64,000 nt of DNA. Source: Terriglobales bacterium (GTDB lineage: Bacteria > Acidobacteriota > Terriglobia > Terriglobales > Acidobacteriaceae). Within the stretch, counting starts at the first letter, position 1. Each line of letters opens with the position of its first letter. The stretch is taken from NCBI GenBank assembly GCA_035691485.1, contig DASSIZ010000069.1, positions 62,001 to 126,000 of the forward strand, in the 5' to 3' direction. The notes beneath the pieces were generated by a model. It was not told the DNA's origin. It did no database searches and saw nothing but the letters and a program-made list of their open reading frames with translations. A program made the translations under genes and the position numbers. Shown piece by piece: positions 26,586 through 35,184 of the stretch.

Positions 26586-26918
26586 CTACGACTTAGTCTT
26601 CGGGGGCACGTATCCTGGAGGAAACGCCTGCCCTTCCCCGAAGAAATACTCTTCCATGTGCTTGAGGATGAGTTCCTGGTCCTGCTTGTTCGCCGGATTC
26701 AGCCGGTATTCGTTGAGCACCATCTTGCAGTACTCGCCCCAGAGTTTCCACGCTTCGGCGGACACGTTCTCATAGATGCGCTGTCCGAGAGGGCTGTCGA
26801 ACGGGGGCTCGTCGAGTCCCGGCATTTCCTTTTGAAATTTCACACAGAACACCTTCCGGGCGTTCGGATCAGCTTGCGTTTGTTGCGGCTCGCCGGCAAA
26901 TGGATTCCCGCAGCCCAT
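26586..26918 (-). CDS. yggX: Fe(II)-trafficking / oxidative damage protection protein YggX
   Basis: This 110-residue protein contains RKVFCVKFQKEMPGLDEPPF with the conserved Cys. GQRIYENVSAEAWKLW and EYCKMVLNEYRLNP follow, then KQDQELILKHMEEYFFGEG. These blocks cover almost all of the YggX family. YggX protects Fe-S clusters from oxidants and may carry Fe(II). The N-terminus has about 20 extra residues (MGCGNPFAGEPQQTQADPNA). MGCG is not a clear lipobox, so the protein is probably cytosolic. The product could help maintain the Fe-S enzymes encoded nearby; that is inference. Confidence 0.93.
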   Translation of the reverse strand: MGCGNPFAGEPQQTQADPNARKVFCVKFQKEMPGLDEPPFDSPLGQRIYENVSAEAWKLWGEYCKMVLNEYRLNPANKQDQELILKHMEEYFFGEGQAFPPGYVPPKTKS

Positions 26919-26993
26919 GTGAACTCCTTATATGTGTCGATACGATTCTAGCGCATCGCCACCCCGCGGGTCACAGAGGCTCGCCGGCACAGC

Positions 26994-27037
26994 AAAAAAG
27001 AAGTCAGAACGAAGCGTTTAACCCTCTTCGTCCTGAC
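26994..27037 (-). terminator. Rho-independent terminator of aceA
   Basis: On the minus strand GTCAGGACGAAG pairs with CTTCGTTCTGAC (one mismatch) around an 11-base loop. The complement of the A-run 26994-26999 gives a T-tract directly after it. It lies 31 bases past the aceA stop. Confidence 0.75.
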
Positions 27038-27067
27038 TCTTCACTCCGTGGTTCTTGCAACGCTCCG

Positions 27068-28456
27068 CTAGTCGCCCGCCATCCGTTGCCGGGTCGGTTC
27101 GACGGCCGGACAATCGCCCAGGATCGGCTGGCATGCTGGATCCTGACCAATCTGGATCACCGGCGGCGTCACCTTCACCTGGAACTGCTCTTCTTCCGTA
27201 GAGCCTTCCAATGCCTTGGTAGACGCCATGCCCTGCGTGACCACTTCGGTGATGGAGTCGAAGTAGCCCGTGCCGACAAACTTCTGGTGCTTGACCGCCT
27301 GGTAGCCGTACTCGTACTCACGCGAGAATTCCTTCTCCTGGAGCCGCGAGTACGCGGTCATTCCCCTGTCGCGGTAGCCGCGGGCCAACTCGAACATGCT
27401 CAGGTTCAGCGAGTGGAAGCCGGCCAGGGTCACAAACTGGAACTTGTAGCCCATCTCCGCCAGCGCCGGCTGGAAGCGCGCGATGTCGGCATCGCTCAGC
27501 TTCTTCTTCCAGTTGAACGATGGCGAGCAGTTGTAGGCCAGGATTTTGCCCGGGAACTTCGCGTGCACGCCTTCGGCAAACCGGCGCGCCTCTTCGATGT
27601 TCGGCTCCGAGGTCTCGCACCAGATCATGTCGACGTAGGGCGCGTATGCGATGCTGCGCGCGATTGCGTAGTCCAGCCCGCCTTTCACACGGAAGAAGCC
27701 CTCGCTGGTCCGCTCGCCTTCGATGAAGGCGCGGTCAATCGGATCGATGTCGCTGGTCAGCAGCTTGGCAGAGTTGGCGTCCGTACGCGCCAGCAGAAGT
27801 GTGGGCACGCCCATCACGTCGGCCGCAAGCCGCGCCGCGACCAGCTTCTGCACCGCTTCCTGGGTCGGCACCAGCACCTTGCCGCCGAGGTGACCGCACT
27901 TCTTTGCCGACGAAAGCTGGTCTTCGAAGTGAACGCACGCCGCGCCCGCCTCAATCATCGCCTTCATCAGTTCGTAGGCGTTGAGCGCCCCGCCGAAGCC
28001 AGCTTCCGCGTCCGCGATCAGCGGCGCGAACCAATAAGTGCCATTCTTGCCCTCGGAGTGGTCAATCTGGTCGGCGCGCATGAGCGCGTTGTTCAGCTTG
28101 CGGCACAGGTTCGGAACGCTGTCCACGGGATATAAGCTCTGGTCGGGGTAAGTCTGGCCCCAGTCATTGGCGTCGGCCGCAACCTGCCAGCCGCTGACGT
28201 AAATCGCCTGCAGGCCTGCCTTTACCATCTGCACGGCCTGGTTGCCGGTGACGGCGCCGAGCGCGGGCACGTAACTCTCGCTTTGCAACAGTTCCCACAG
28301 CCGCTCCGCGCCCATGCGCGCCAGCGTGTACTCAACGCGAATGCTGCCGCGCAGGCGCTCGACATCGTTCATCGAATAGGGACGGGTAATCCCCTTCCAG
28401 CGCGGGCTGTCGTTCCAAATGTTCGCTGCTTTTGAATGGCCATTCACCGGCATCAT
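27068..28456 (-). CDS. aceA: Isocitrate lyase
   Basis: This 462-residue enzyme splits isocitrate into succinate and glyoxylate, the first step of the glyoxylate shunt. The catalytic loop KKCGHLGGK, with the nucleophilic Cys, is intact. Also present are [21 protein letters not shown], the metal-binding [10 protein letters not shown] and CVHFEDQ, and [12 protein letters not shown]. The length and order match bacterial tetrameric ICL; a short C-terminal tail ([11 protein letters not shown]) is variable. The gene is divergent from an IclR gene, with three palindromes between them, and malate synthase lies just beyond. Confidence 0.97.
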   Translation of the reverse strand: MMPVNGHSKAANIWNDSPRWKGITRPYSMNDVERLRGSIRVEYTLARMGAERLWELLQSESYVPALGAVTGNQAVQMVKAGLQAIYVSGWQVAADANDWGQTYPDQSLYPVDSVPNLCRKLNNALMRADQIDHSEGKNGTYWFAPLIADAEAGFGGALNAYELMKAMIEAGAACVHFEDQLSSAKKCGHLGGKVLVPTQEAVQKLVAARLAADVMGVPTLLLARTDANSAKLLTSDIDPIDRAFIEGERTSEGFFRVKGGLDYAIARSIAYAPYVDMIWCETSEPNIEEARRFAEGVHAKFPGKILAYNCSPSFNWKKKLSDADIARFQPALAEMGYKFQFVTLAGFHSLNLSMFELARGYRDRGMTAYSRLQEKEFSREYEYGYQAVKHQKFVGTGYFDSITEVVTQGMASTKALEGSTEEEQFQVKVTPPVIQIGQDPACQPILGDCPAVEPTRQRMAGD

Positions 28457-28498
28457 CGTTCTCCTCTGCGGTTTCGGATTCTGGGAACCAGGGACCCG

Positions 28499-28516
28499 TG
28501 TTCAATATTCCGAACA
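28499..28516. promoter_or_regulatory. IclR-type operator candidate 1
   Basis: TGTTCAATATTCCGAACA: outer half-sites TGTTC/GAACA, 43 bases before the aceA start codon. Confidence 0.55.
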
Positions 28517-28572
28517 CTGTTCAAGATGGTGTACAGAGGGTAGAGGTTGTCGGCGGCGTACGTCAATTCGTC

Positions 28573-28590
28573 CGTTCAGTATACTGAACG
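28573..28590. promoter_or_regulatory. IclR-type operator candidate 2 (perfect 18-bp palindrome)
   Basis: CGTTCAGTATACTGAACG is a perfect dyad in the middle of the aceA-iclR gap. It shares GTTCA/TGAAC half-sites with candidate 3 and GTTC/GAAC with candidate 1. Confidence 0.7.
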
Positions 28591-28638
28591 CAAATTCATG
28601 ATAGTGCACACCTAAGTTTCCGATTGCCGGAAGGAAAC

Positions 28639-28656
28639 CGTTCAGCCTATTGAACA
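28639..28656. promoter_or_regulatory. IclR-type operator candidate 3
   Basis: CGTTCAGCCTATTGAACA keeps both GTTCA and TGAAC arms with the same 6-base spacing as the perfect dyad. It lies 79 bases before the iclR start, on the iclR-proximal side. Confidence 0.6.
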
Positions 28657-28735
28657 ATCGTTCGACAAGCAGTACGATGGTGTTGCGAAATTCAACGCTG
28701 CCCCGTTTTTGGGCATCCGGGATTCGCCCCTTCGC

Positions 28736-29533
28736 ATGTCCGTCGTTATCGAATCTCCGTCGACCGCGGTTGACCGCACGATCGCCATACTGGAAGCGGT
28801 GGCGGCTCGTTCCTCAGGCATGAGCAACGCCGAGATCAGCCGCAAGCTGGACATTCCGAAGAGCTCCGCCAGCTATATCCTGCGGGCGCTCGAAAGACAC
28901 GGTTACTTGCGCCGCGATGGCGACAACAAGTATCGACTGGGGCTCAAAGTCCTGAACCTGGGCCGCGGTGCGCTAAGCGCGGTGGATGTGCGCGAGGTCG
29001 CATTGCCCATGATGCGTTCGCTGGTGGAGCACGTTCACATCACCTCGCACCTCGCGATCCTTGACGGCACGCAAGCGGTTTACGTGGAGCGCGTGGAAGC
29101 GCCGGGATTCATCAAGATGGACACCTGGGTAGGACGGCGCATGGAGATTTATTCCACCAGCGTCGGCAAGGCCCTGGTTTCGCACCTTCCAGAAGAACGC
29201 GTGCTGGCAATCCTGCGCGACCGCGGCATGAAGCGCCGCACCCCGACCACGATCACCAATCCCACGCGTTTCCTGCGCGAACTGGAGACGGTGCGCGAGC
29301 ACGGCTATGCGCTCGACGATGAAGAGAATAATTTTGGCGTGCGCTGCGTCGCTGCCCCTGTCTTCAACGCGGCGGCCGAAGTCGAGGCCGCGCTGAATAT
29401 CACCGGGACCACGCAACAGGTGAATAAGGACACGCTGCCGCGGATCATCGATCTGGTCAAGGAAACAGCGCGGCGGCTTTCCACCCAACTCGGATACCGT
29501 GCCGCAAGAATTGCCGCCGGTACACGCCGCTAG
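28736..29533 (+). CDS. iclR: IclR-family transcriptional regulator of the glyoxylate shunt
   Basis: This 265-residue regulator starts at ATG 28736 (MSVVIESPSTAVDRTIAIL); a TTG at 28709 would add nine residues. An N-terminal winged helix (AEISRKLDIPKSSASYILRA, LERHGYLRR) precedes the GAF-like effector domain. That domain includes YVERVEAPGFIKMDTWVGRR, MEIYSTSVGKALVSHL, GYALDDEENNFGVRCVAAPV and the final helices. Position between aceA and malate synthase points to control of the shunt, as for E. coli IclR. The effector cannot be read. Confidence 0.92.
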   Translation: MSVVIESPSTAVDRTIAILEAVAARSSGMSNAEISRKLDIPKSSASYILRALERHGYLRRDGDNKYRLGLKVLNLGRGALSAVDVREVALPMMRSLVEHVHITSHLAILDGTQAVYVERVEAPGFIKMDTWVGRRMEIYSTSVGKALVSHLPEERVLAILRDRGMKRRTPTTITNPTRFLRELETVREHGYALDDEENNFGVRCVAAPVFNAAAEVEAALNITGTTQQVNKDTLPRIIDLVKETARRLSTQLGYRAARIAAGTRR

Positions 29534-29619
29534 CAGACTGCCGCGCGGCGGTTTCCATGTCCCCGCCGCACCAAGAGCTTCCGCGGCGCGACCTCTTCCC
29601 CTAACACGCCGAGCCGGGG

Positions 29620-31965
29620 TCAAGCCCGTTGCTTCTGCAACGTGGAGGCCGCCTGCTCCTTTTTCGCCGCCGCCGGGAAGATGTCAAAGATATAGTCGCT
29701 CGCCTCCAGCGCCACCCGGTCCATCTTTCCTGCATCCACTCGCTTGCTTACTTGATCGCGCGACAACTCAAACACAGCATCGAGGATTTGCGCGCGCTCC
29801 TGCGGGCTTGCCTTGCCGATCTCAAACAGCACGCGGGCGCTATGCTGGATGTATCGCGGGGAAAGCAACTGGCGCTTCAGCAGTTCCATGATGACCGGGG
29901 CCTTGGAGCGGTCAAAGCGTCCAGGATCGCCGCGGCGGTCAAGTTCGGCGAAGAATTCTGCCGTCCACTCGTTGTGGTAGTTCCACACCTTGTCGAACAT
30001 CGAGTGCGTAAAGCGCGTTCCGGCTTTCACGGGTTCGGCGTTCCTGGCAAGCTCAACGCCGTCTTCGGTGAGCATGGAGCGTTTGAACATGCCGTCTTTG
30101 GTGATGGCGGCCTCATGACGCGCCACCTGCCACAGCCAGGAAACGTTGATGCGGTAAGTGGCAAGATCGTTCATGAAACGCAGCTTGAGCTCGTAATCGT
30201 CGATGGCGGCGGCGAAGTTGCCGTTCAGGATCTGGAAACCGTAGTTGGCCGCCATGTAGAAGGCGTGCTGGATGTGCTCGATAGTGACCTCGCCCTCGGG
30301 CACGCCGTAAATCGAGTCCCAACGCTCTGGCGAGAAGATTTTTTCCGGCGTTTCCACCATCTCCTTGCTGATGACCGCCGGCGTGATCCTGCCTTCAGAG
30401 TTCAACAGGCCGCGTGATCGCAATACGCCGCGCTCGACATCGCTCAGCCCGCTCGGAACGGTGGGGACAGCCTTGCCGTTCACGTCGGAGGTTTCAACTT
30501 GGGCGTCGAGCCGTGCCTGGAGTTCCGCCACGGGTAACCGCAGCGGCTCATTGCCGGCAGCGACGTAGGCCGGCTCAGGACTCGCCACCCAGCTCTGGCG
30601 GTAAGCGTCATAAAGATGTCCTTTGGCTCGTCCAGCGAGAATGTCATCCAGCGTCGGCTGTCCTTCCGGCGATCCCTCGGGCACAAACATCAGGCCGAGC
30701 AGGCGTTCGCGCAGCTTGTCGATGACCATGGCCCGAAGCGCGAGCGGGTTGTAACGGGAGCGGCCGTAGGCATCGCTGGACTGGTAGATCATCACGGCTG
30801 CCATGCCGCCAATGGGCGCGGCGTGGGTGAGTTCGGCGTTTTTCATGCCTGCCATGAGCATCATCAACGCGTTGTAACGTTGATAGGCGATCATGGTCGG
30901 CGTTGCCATTCCAATCGTCTGGGGATCGGGAAAAATTCCCTCCGGATCGTCTTTCCACATCTCGATAATGCTACCGAGATAATCCCACCGTCCTACATTA
31001 GTACCGAGCAGGCGGCGACGCAGCACCCAGGCGATCGCCGGCAGAGTGCGGCCGGCGTTCCCTTCCTCGTACAGAATCTTGATCTTTAGTATGCCGAGCG
31101 GAAGGCCTGCAATGTTCTCGATGCGCGAAAGAATCTTTTCCAGCACCACGGCTTCGCGCGGCGTCTGCAACTTCGGAATGTAGAAATACACTCCGGTGCC
31201 GGCGCGCTGGAGAGCGTCATAGTTGTTGAGAGTCCAGAGGACGATGACCGCGATCATGCCCGGCGCAGGACGGCCGTCCACCTCAATGTGGTCGTACTTG
31301 ACGTGCATGCCGGGCGGGCGGTTGAAGCGCGTCGGCCACTGCGAGGGCGGCTTATTGATCTTGTAGGAGCGCGTCTTTCCCTTCTTCACCACTTCGTAGG
31401 CGCGCTCGTTCCAGCGGCCGTCGTGAATTTCGCTCGCGTTCTGCAATGCCTGGTAAACGCCGATGGGCTGGGTTCTCGAGACGCCGTACGGGCGAAAATG
31501 AGGCGGCGAAGCGTCTTCCCAGTCCGGCATGTTGACGGGCGCAGGACTGTTGAGCGCGTTGAACGCCATGTCCAGCGGCGCCCACGGCCCGGTGAGTTCC
31601 AAACCGGCATTGGTGAGCGGATGGGCGTCTTTCGGGATCGGCGTCTCGTCGTTGAGCCGCCAGCGCCATTCGCTCTCGCGGCCGAAAAAGTTGTCGATCA
31701 TGCCCTGCACGATTTGGCGGAATGTCCAAGGCTTGCCGCTGAGCGGATCTTCGAATTTCTCCTCCCAACTGGGCCAGGCGTACTTCTCGCGCGCCGGCGC
31801 GGGCGATGCCAGCAACTCGCGTCGCGCGCTGAGGACGGAGGCGATGTCGGGACGCAGCTCGCGGGTGAGCGTGGCGATCGTTTCCTCGACGTTGACCTCG
31901 CGGCCGTTGATTTTCTTCTTCCCGAATAACTCGGGAAACTTTTGCAGGACATCCTGCTGGATCAT
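29620..31965 (-). CDS. Malate synthase-related protein, long form (about 781 residues)
   Basis: The start is ATG 31965 with AGGAGG eight bases upstream; the frame is open to 32055. Core blocks match malate synthase: GTNVGRWDYLGSIIEMW (compare GRWDYI), ATPTMIAYQRYNALMMLMAG, HAAPIGGMAAVMI, and LLGLMFVPEGSPEGQPTLDD. Malate synthase condenses glyoxylate with acetyl-CoA. The usual A form has about 530 residues and the G form about 720, so this is an extended member. Extra N-terminal sequence holds RTQPIGVYQALQNASEIHDG. Placement beside aceA and iclR supports the role. Confidence 0.85.
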   Translation of the reverse strand: MIQQDVLQKFPELFGKKKINGREVNVEETIATLTRELRPDIASVLSARRELLASPAPAREKYAWPSWEEKFEDPLSGKPWTFRQIVQGMIDNFFGRESEWRWRLNDETPIPKDAHPLTNAGLELTGPWAPLDMAFNALNSPAPVNMPDWEDASPPHFRPYGVSRTQPIGVYQALQNASEIHDGRWNERAYEVVKKGKTRSYKINKPPSQWPTRFNRPPGMHVKYDHIEVDGRPAPGMIAVIVLWTLNNYDALQRAGTGVYFYIPKLQTPREAVVLEKILSRIENIAGLPLGILKIKILYEEGNAGRTLPAIAWVLRRRLLGTNVGRWDYLGSIIEMWKDDPEGIFPDPQTIGMATPTMIAYQRYNALMMLMAGMKNAELTHAAPIGGMAAVMIYQSSDAYGRSRYNPLALRAMVIDKLRERLLGLMFVPEGSPEGQPTLDDILAGRAKGHLYDAYRQSWVASPEPAYVAAGNEPLRLPVAELQARLDAQVETSDVNGKAVPTVPSGLSDVERGVLRSRGLLNSEGRITPAVISKEMVETPEKIFSPERWDSIYGVPEGEVTIEHIQHAFYMAANYGFQILNGNFAAAIDDYELKLRFMNDLATYRINVSWLWQVARHEAAITKDGMFKRSMLTEDGVELARNAEPVKAGTRFTHSMFDKVWNYHNEWTAEFFAELDRRGDPGRFDRSKAPVIMELLKRQLLSPRYIQHSARVLFEIGKASPQERAQILDAVFELSRDQVSKRVDAGKMDRVALEASDYIFDIFPAAAKKEQAASTLQKQRA

Positions 31966-32304
31966 GGCCTGGTCCTCCTGAAGGTTTCGCTGAAGCCCGC
32001 TGCACGCAGGCGGAAAGTAACACGATCGTCCAGATAAGCCGGGCAAACCGGACAATTGTAGAACAAGGAAGACGGCGAAAGTACCGCTTCAGCTTACACT
32101 CGTGGGGCGAAGGTTGCATGTGAGGTTGACCGGTCTTGCCCGGGAGGAGGACCGAATTGGGCTTCGTCAGTGGGCACTAACCCGGACGGCGCGGAGATGG
32201 AAATTATTACGAGTAGCTGCCCAGAAGACACTCTCCTAAGTAGTGGCGATTCAACATTTCAGCACCGCGTGAATTGGCAGTAAGGTTGCCCTTTACTATC
32301 CGCG
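31966..32304. other. Intergenic stretch between divergent genes
   Basis: This 339-base gap holds the promoters of the malate synthase and zinc-finger genes. I searched for the GTTCA/TGAAC operators seen upstream of aceA and found none. No gene is recognised. Confidence 0.5.
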
Positions 32305-32511
32305 ATGACTAAGCAAAATACTTCCCAGCGGCAGTGCCCAATTTGCCGAGGCAGCGGCATGGACGACAACGGAACGCCGTGCAGAACCTGTGGCGGCAGC
32401 GGTGAGCTCACCGCGAAAAGCGGTGACCGGCGCGCTAGGAGGAGTTGGCTCCGGACTGGTGCATCAAAGAGAGGATGCGTCGCTTCGGGCCCTACCTTCT
32501 CCTCACTTTGA
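32305..32511 (+). CDS. Small DnaJ-type zinc-finger protein
   Basis: The 68-residue ORF begins MTKQNTSQRQCPICRGSGMD and contains a second knuckle CRTCGGSGE, together one DnaJ/CR-type CxxCxGxG zinc finger. The C-terminal half is basic and lacks structure, and its last 37 bases overlap the next gene's start, so part of it may be dispensable. Such mini-fingers assist folding or iron-sulfur chemistry in other systems; here the role is unknown. Confidence 0.5.
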   Translation: MTKQNTSQRQCPICRGSGMDDNGTPCRTCGGSGELTAKSGDRRARRSWLRTGASKRGCVASGPTFSSL

Positions 32512-33218
32512 TTCTTGCTTTTGGAATCTCGACCTTCATCGCGCTATCGACCTCCGCAGCCAGTCCTGCCTCCGCCTCCGACTCGAAGGTTAAGACGGAC
32601 GGAAAGCCGCCGACCCGGTTACTGATCCGGTCCGGAACCTTGGTCAGCGAGGAGGGCGCGCCGATCCAGCTGCGTGCCTTTGAGGCCGACATCGCCACCG
32701 GCACAGACGGAAAGTCCGAGCACATCGGAAACAAGATCGTACTGGTCAAGACGGGAGACGCCTTCCTGAGTAACGATTCGCTCAGCCAGTTGCTCACCAG
32801 CAAACTGAAAGACCACAACCTGCAAGACATCAAGGTCACCAACGACAAAGGCAGGATGAAGATCGCCGGCCAGGCGAAGAAAGGCGTGACCGTGCCGTTC
32901 ACGATTGAAGGGCCGGTGTCGCTCACCGACACGGGACAGATCCGGTTGGAGCTGGAGAAAGAGAAGGTGGCGCACTTACCGAAGGGCGTGGTGGAACTGC
33001 TGGGAATCAGTCCCGAGAAATTGGCCGGCGATGGCACAGTGAAGGGCGTGAGCATGGACAAGAATTTCATCTCCTTCGATCCCGACTTGCTGTGGGGGCT
33101 GCCGGTACATGGCCAGGTTACGCGGCTGGCGGTGCAGAACAATGGCTTACTCCTGAGGTTTGGGGTGCAACCGCAAAAGAAACGCGCGACGCAGTTGCGA
33201 ACTGAGAGCGGAAGGTAG
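32475..33218 (+). CDS. Exported DUF2993/LmeA-like lipid-binding protein
   Basis: ATG 32475 has GAGAGG directly upstream and opens with a signal peptide (RRFGPYLLLTLILAFGISTF), giving 247 residues. The mature part alternates strands: LIRSGTLVSEEGAPIQLRAF, NDSLSQLLTSKLKDHNLQDI, KVTNDKGRMKIAGQAKKGVT, VPFTIEGPVSLTDTGQIRLE, and VHGQVTRLAVQNNGLLLRFG. This order resembles LmeA/DUF2993 periplasmic proteins that bind phospholipids. The match is by pattern only. It overlaps the zinc-finger ORF by 37 bases. Confidence 0.65.
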   Translation: MRRFGPYLLLTLILAFGISTFIALSTSAASPASASDSKVKTDGKPPTRLLIRSGTLVSEEGAPIQLRAFEADIATGTDGKSEHIGNKIVLVKTGDAFLSNDSLSQLLTSKLKDHNLQDIKVTNDKGRMKIAGQAKKGVTVPFTIEGPVSLTDTGQIRLELEKEKVAHLPKGVVELLGISPEKLAGDGTVKGVSMDKNFISFDPDLLWGLPVHGQVTRLAVQNNGLLLRFGVQPQKKRATQLRTESGR

Positions 33219-33242
33219 GCCGGCAGGCTGCAGGACCGACGC

Positions 33243-33404
33243 CTAAGCTGCCTGCATGGCGATACCGCCCCAGACAAGACCGGGAAGGCGCATCTGGAGC
33301 TTGGCCGGGGTGAGGTCCTTGCCGAACATCTTGCGCATCGCCCGGTACATCCAGCGCAGGTGCCAGGGCGCCTGATCTTTTTCCAAACCGGAAATGCGCG
33401 CCAT
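33243..33404 (-). pseudogene. N-terminal remnant of a carboxymuconolactone decarboxylase/AhpD-like gene
   Basis: From ATG 33404 the minus strand encodes ARISGLEKDQAPWHLRWMYR, then LTPAKLQMRLPGLVWGGIAM and a stop. This is the start of CMD/AhpD-like proteins of this phylum. Those normally continue another hundred residues through a CxxC-type active site, which is missing; the following DNA codes for the convergent gene at 32475. The piece is therefore a decayed or truncated copy, unless it is a short derivative. Confidence 0.6.
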
Positions 33405-33490
33405 GCACATTTGGATGCTGCGGAAGTGAGGAAGAACCACAAAACAGGGCGCCTACAAGCGACGCCCCATAGCGTTTGTGAAATGAAATA

Positions 33491-33519
33491 GGGGCTGCCA
33501 GCGTTTGCCGGCGAGCCCC
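33491..33519 (-). terminator. Terminator of the oxalate operon
   Basis: On the minus strand GGGGCT pairs with AGCCCC, with inner GCC/GGC pairs, followed by TATTTCATTT. It lies 24 bases after the antiporter stop. Confidence 0.6.
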
Positions 33520-33542
33520 CGGAGGATCACAGACGTGCGATT

Positions 33543-35102
33543 CTAAACCAGAACGGGTTCCTTTTTTTCTGCTGCCCGCAGAACTGCCGCAGGCGAAGCA
33601 GGCTTTTCTTTGACCGGCGGCTTCAATTTGCGCAGCACAAACCAGGCCAGCACTGCCGCGATCATGTCGAAAGCAATCGCGACCTTGAACACGCCGGCCC
33701 AGCCCACCTTCGGCATGGTGAACTTCAGGTGGAAGCCAGGAATGTTCGGCACCACGGTCATTACGAGTCCGTAGGTGATGATAAGTCCGGCTACCACCAG
33801 CAGAATGGCCTTGGCCGGTCCCAGCTTGATGCGCAGTACGGAAGGCGCAACAAACAGGGAAAACACAACCAGCAGGCCGCCGATCAGCAGCAGGACATCA
33901 GCGCGGAAGTCAAACGCCTTCCCCGCCGCCAAGGCCGACCCGATGGGCACGAACACGGAAGCTGTACCCTTGGCGGTGTACAGGAAGCCGTAGTTCGCGG
34001 TGGCATGCTTGCGTCCGAAGAAGTCACCGCAGAGGGCCGGGAACAGCGAGTAAATCTCGGCCCATCCGAAGAATGTGAAAGCACTGAAAATTACGAAAAA
34101 CAGCGGCTTGTGAGCGAAGGTAACGAGCAGATAGATGGCGCAGGATTCCAACCCGAATGCCAGCGTCATCGTCTTCTCGCGTCCGATATGGTCGGAAACC
34201 CAGCCCCAGAACGGCCGGCATAATCCGTTGATTACGCGGTCGGCTTGCAGGGCGAAGGCAAGGGCCGGTAGTGACCAGAACAAGAACTTGATAATGACCT
34301 TGTCCACCTTGAAGCTGGCGGCCATGGGGGCAAGTTGTGCCGTAGCCATCAGCCCGCCGGTGGCGACCAGCGTCATCATGAAGTACATCAACCAGAAGTT
34401 CTTTGTGCCGAACATCTCGGTGGGCGTGAAGTCGTCCAAGGTCTGGCGTTTCTTCGCGACGATGTCCTTGCCGATCATGCTTTTCGGCAGCCATCCATCG
34501 GGCGGCGCCTTGAGGAAGACCGCACACACGACCACCATGGCGCCCTGGATGATTCCCCATTTGATGAAGGTCGCCTGATAGCCCGCCGAGTTAATCATGT
34601 TGGAGATGGGCAACACGGTCAGTGCCGAGCCGGCGCCGAAGCCGGCCGCGGTCAGACCTGCCGCAAAGCCACGATGGTCCGGAAACCATTTCAGCGCGCT
34701 GCCAATGGCAGTGCCGTAAACGATTCCCGCCCCGATTCCGGCTACGGCGTAAGCGAGATAAAGTTGGGTAACGGTTTCCGCTTTTGCGCTGTACACCCAC
34801 CCAAGTCCGGCCATGATGCCGCCAAGCAGAACCAGCAGCTTAGGGCCAAACTTATCCACCAGCCAACCCTCGAAGGGCACGAGCCAGGTTTCAAGCAGCA
34901 CAAAAACGGTGAAGGTTACCTGAATGAGGGCCTGCTCCACCTTAAGCTGCTTCTGGAGAGGTCCTACAAACAGAGTCCAGCCATACTGGAAGTTTGCAAC
35001 CGCGACCATGCTGGTAACGCTGAAGAACAGAATGAGCCAGCGGTTCGATAGAAAAGATTGCGATACTTCAGGGGCCGTGGGTCCAGCCGATGGCATCGCC
35101 AT
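33543..35102 (-). CDS. oxlT: OxlT-like oxalate:formate antiporter (MFS)
   Basis: The start at ATG 35102 is chosen because AGGAGG (35112-35117, minus sense) lies nine bases upstream; ATG 35108 is too close. The 519-residue protein has twelve membrane spans. Family marks include FQYGWTLFVGPL, VDKFGPKLLVLLGG, GIGAGIVYGTAIGSALKWFP, NGLCRPFWGWVSDHIGREKT and FLYTAKGTASVFVP. The Arg in CRPFWG and the Lys in AKGTAS correspond to the charged residues that OxlT uses for oxalate. Last gene of the operon, it would import oxalate and export formate or another product. Confidence 0.85.
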   Translation of the reverse strand: MAMPSAGPTAPEVSQSFLSNRWLILFFSVTSMVAVANFQYGWTLFVGPLQKQLKVEQALIQVTFTVFVLLETWLVPFEGWLVDKFGPKLLVLLGGIMAGLGWVYSAKAETVTQLYLAYAVAGIGAGIVYGTAIGSALKWFPDHRGFAAGLTAAGFGAGSALTVLPISNMINSAGYQATFIKWGIIQGAMVVVCAVFLKAPPDGWLPKSMIGKDIVAKKRQTLDDFTPTEMFGTKNFWLMYFMMTLVATGGLMATAQLAPMAASFKVDKVIIKFLFWSLPALAFALQADRVINGLCRPFWGWVSDHIGREKTMTLAFGLESCAIYLLVTFAHKPLFFVIFSAFTFFGWAEIYSLFPALCGDFFGRKHATANYGFLYTAKGTASVFVPIGSALAAGKAFDFRADVLLLIGGLLVVFSLFVAPSVLRIKLGPAKAILLVVAGLIITYGLVMTVVPNIPGFHLKFTMPKVGWAGVFKVAIAFDMIAAVLAWFVLRKLKPPVKEKPASPAAVLRAAEKKEPVLV

Positions 35103-35184
35103 AGACATCAACCTCCTGTCGCAACGAAGAGATTTCGAGGCGCGAACGGGCCACCCGCGCGGCGCGGATGGCCCTTTCCTGCAT

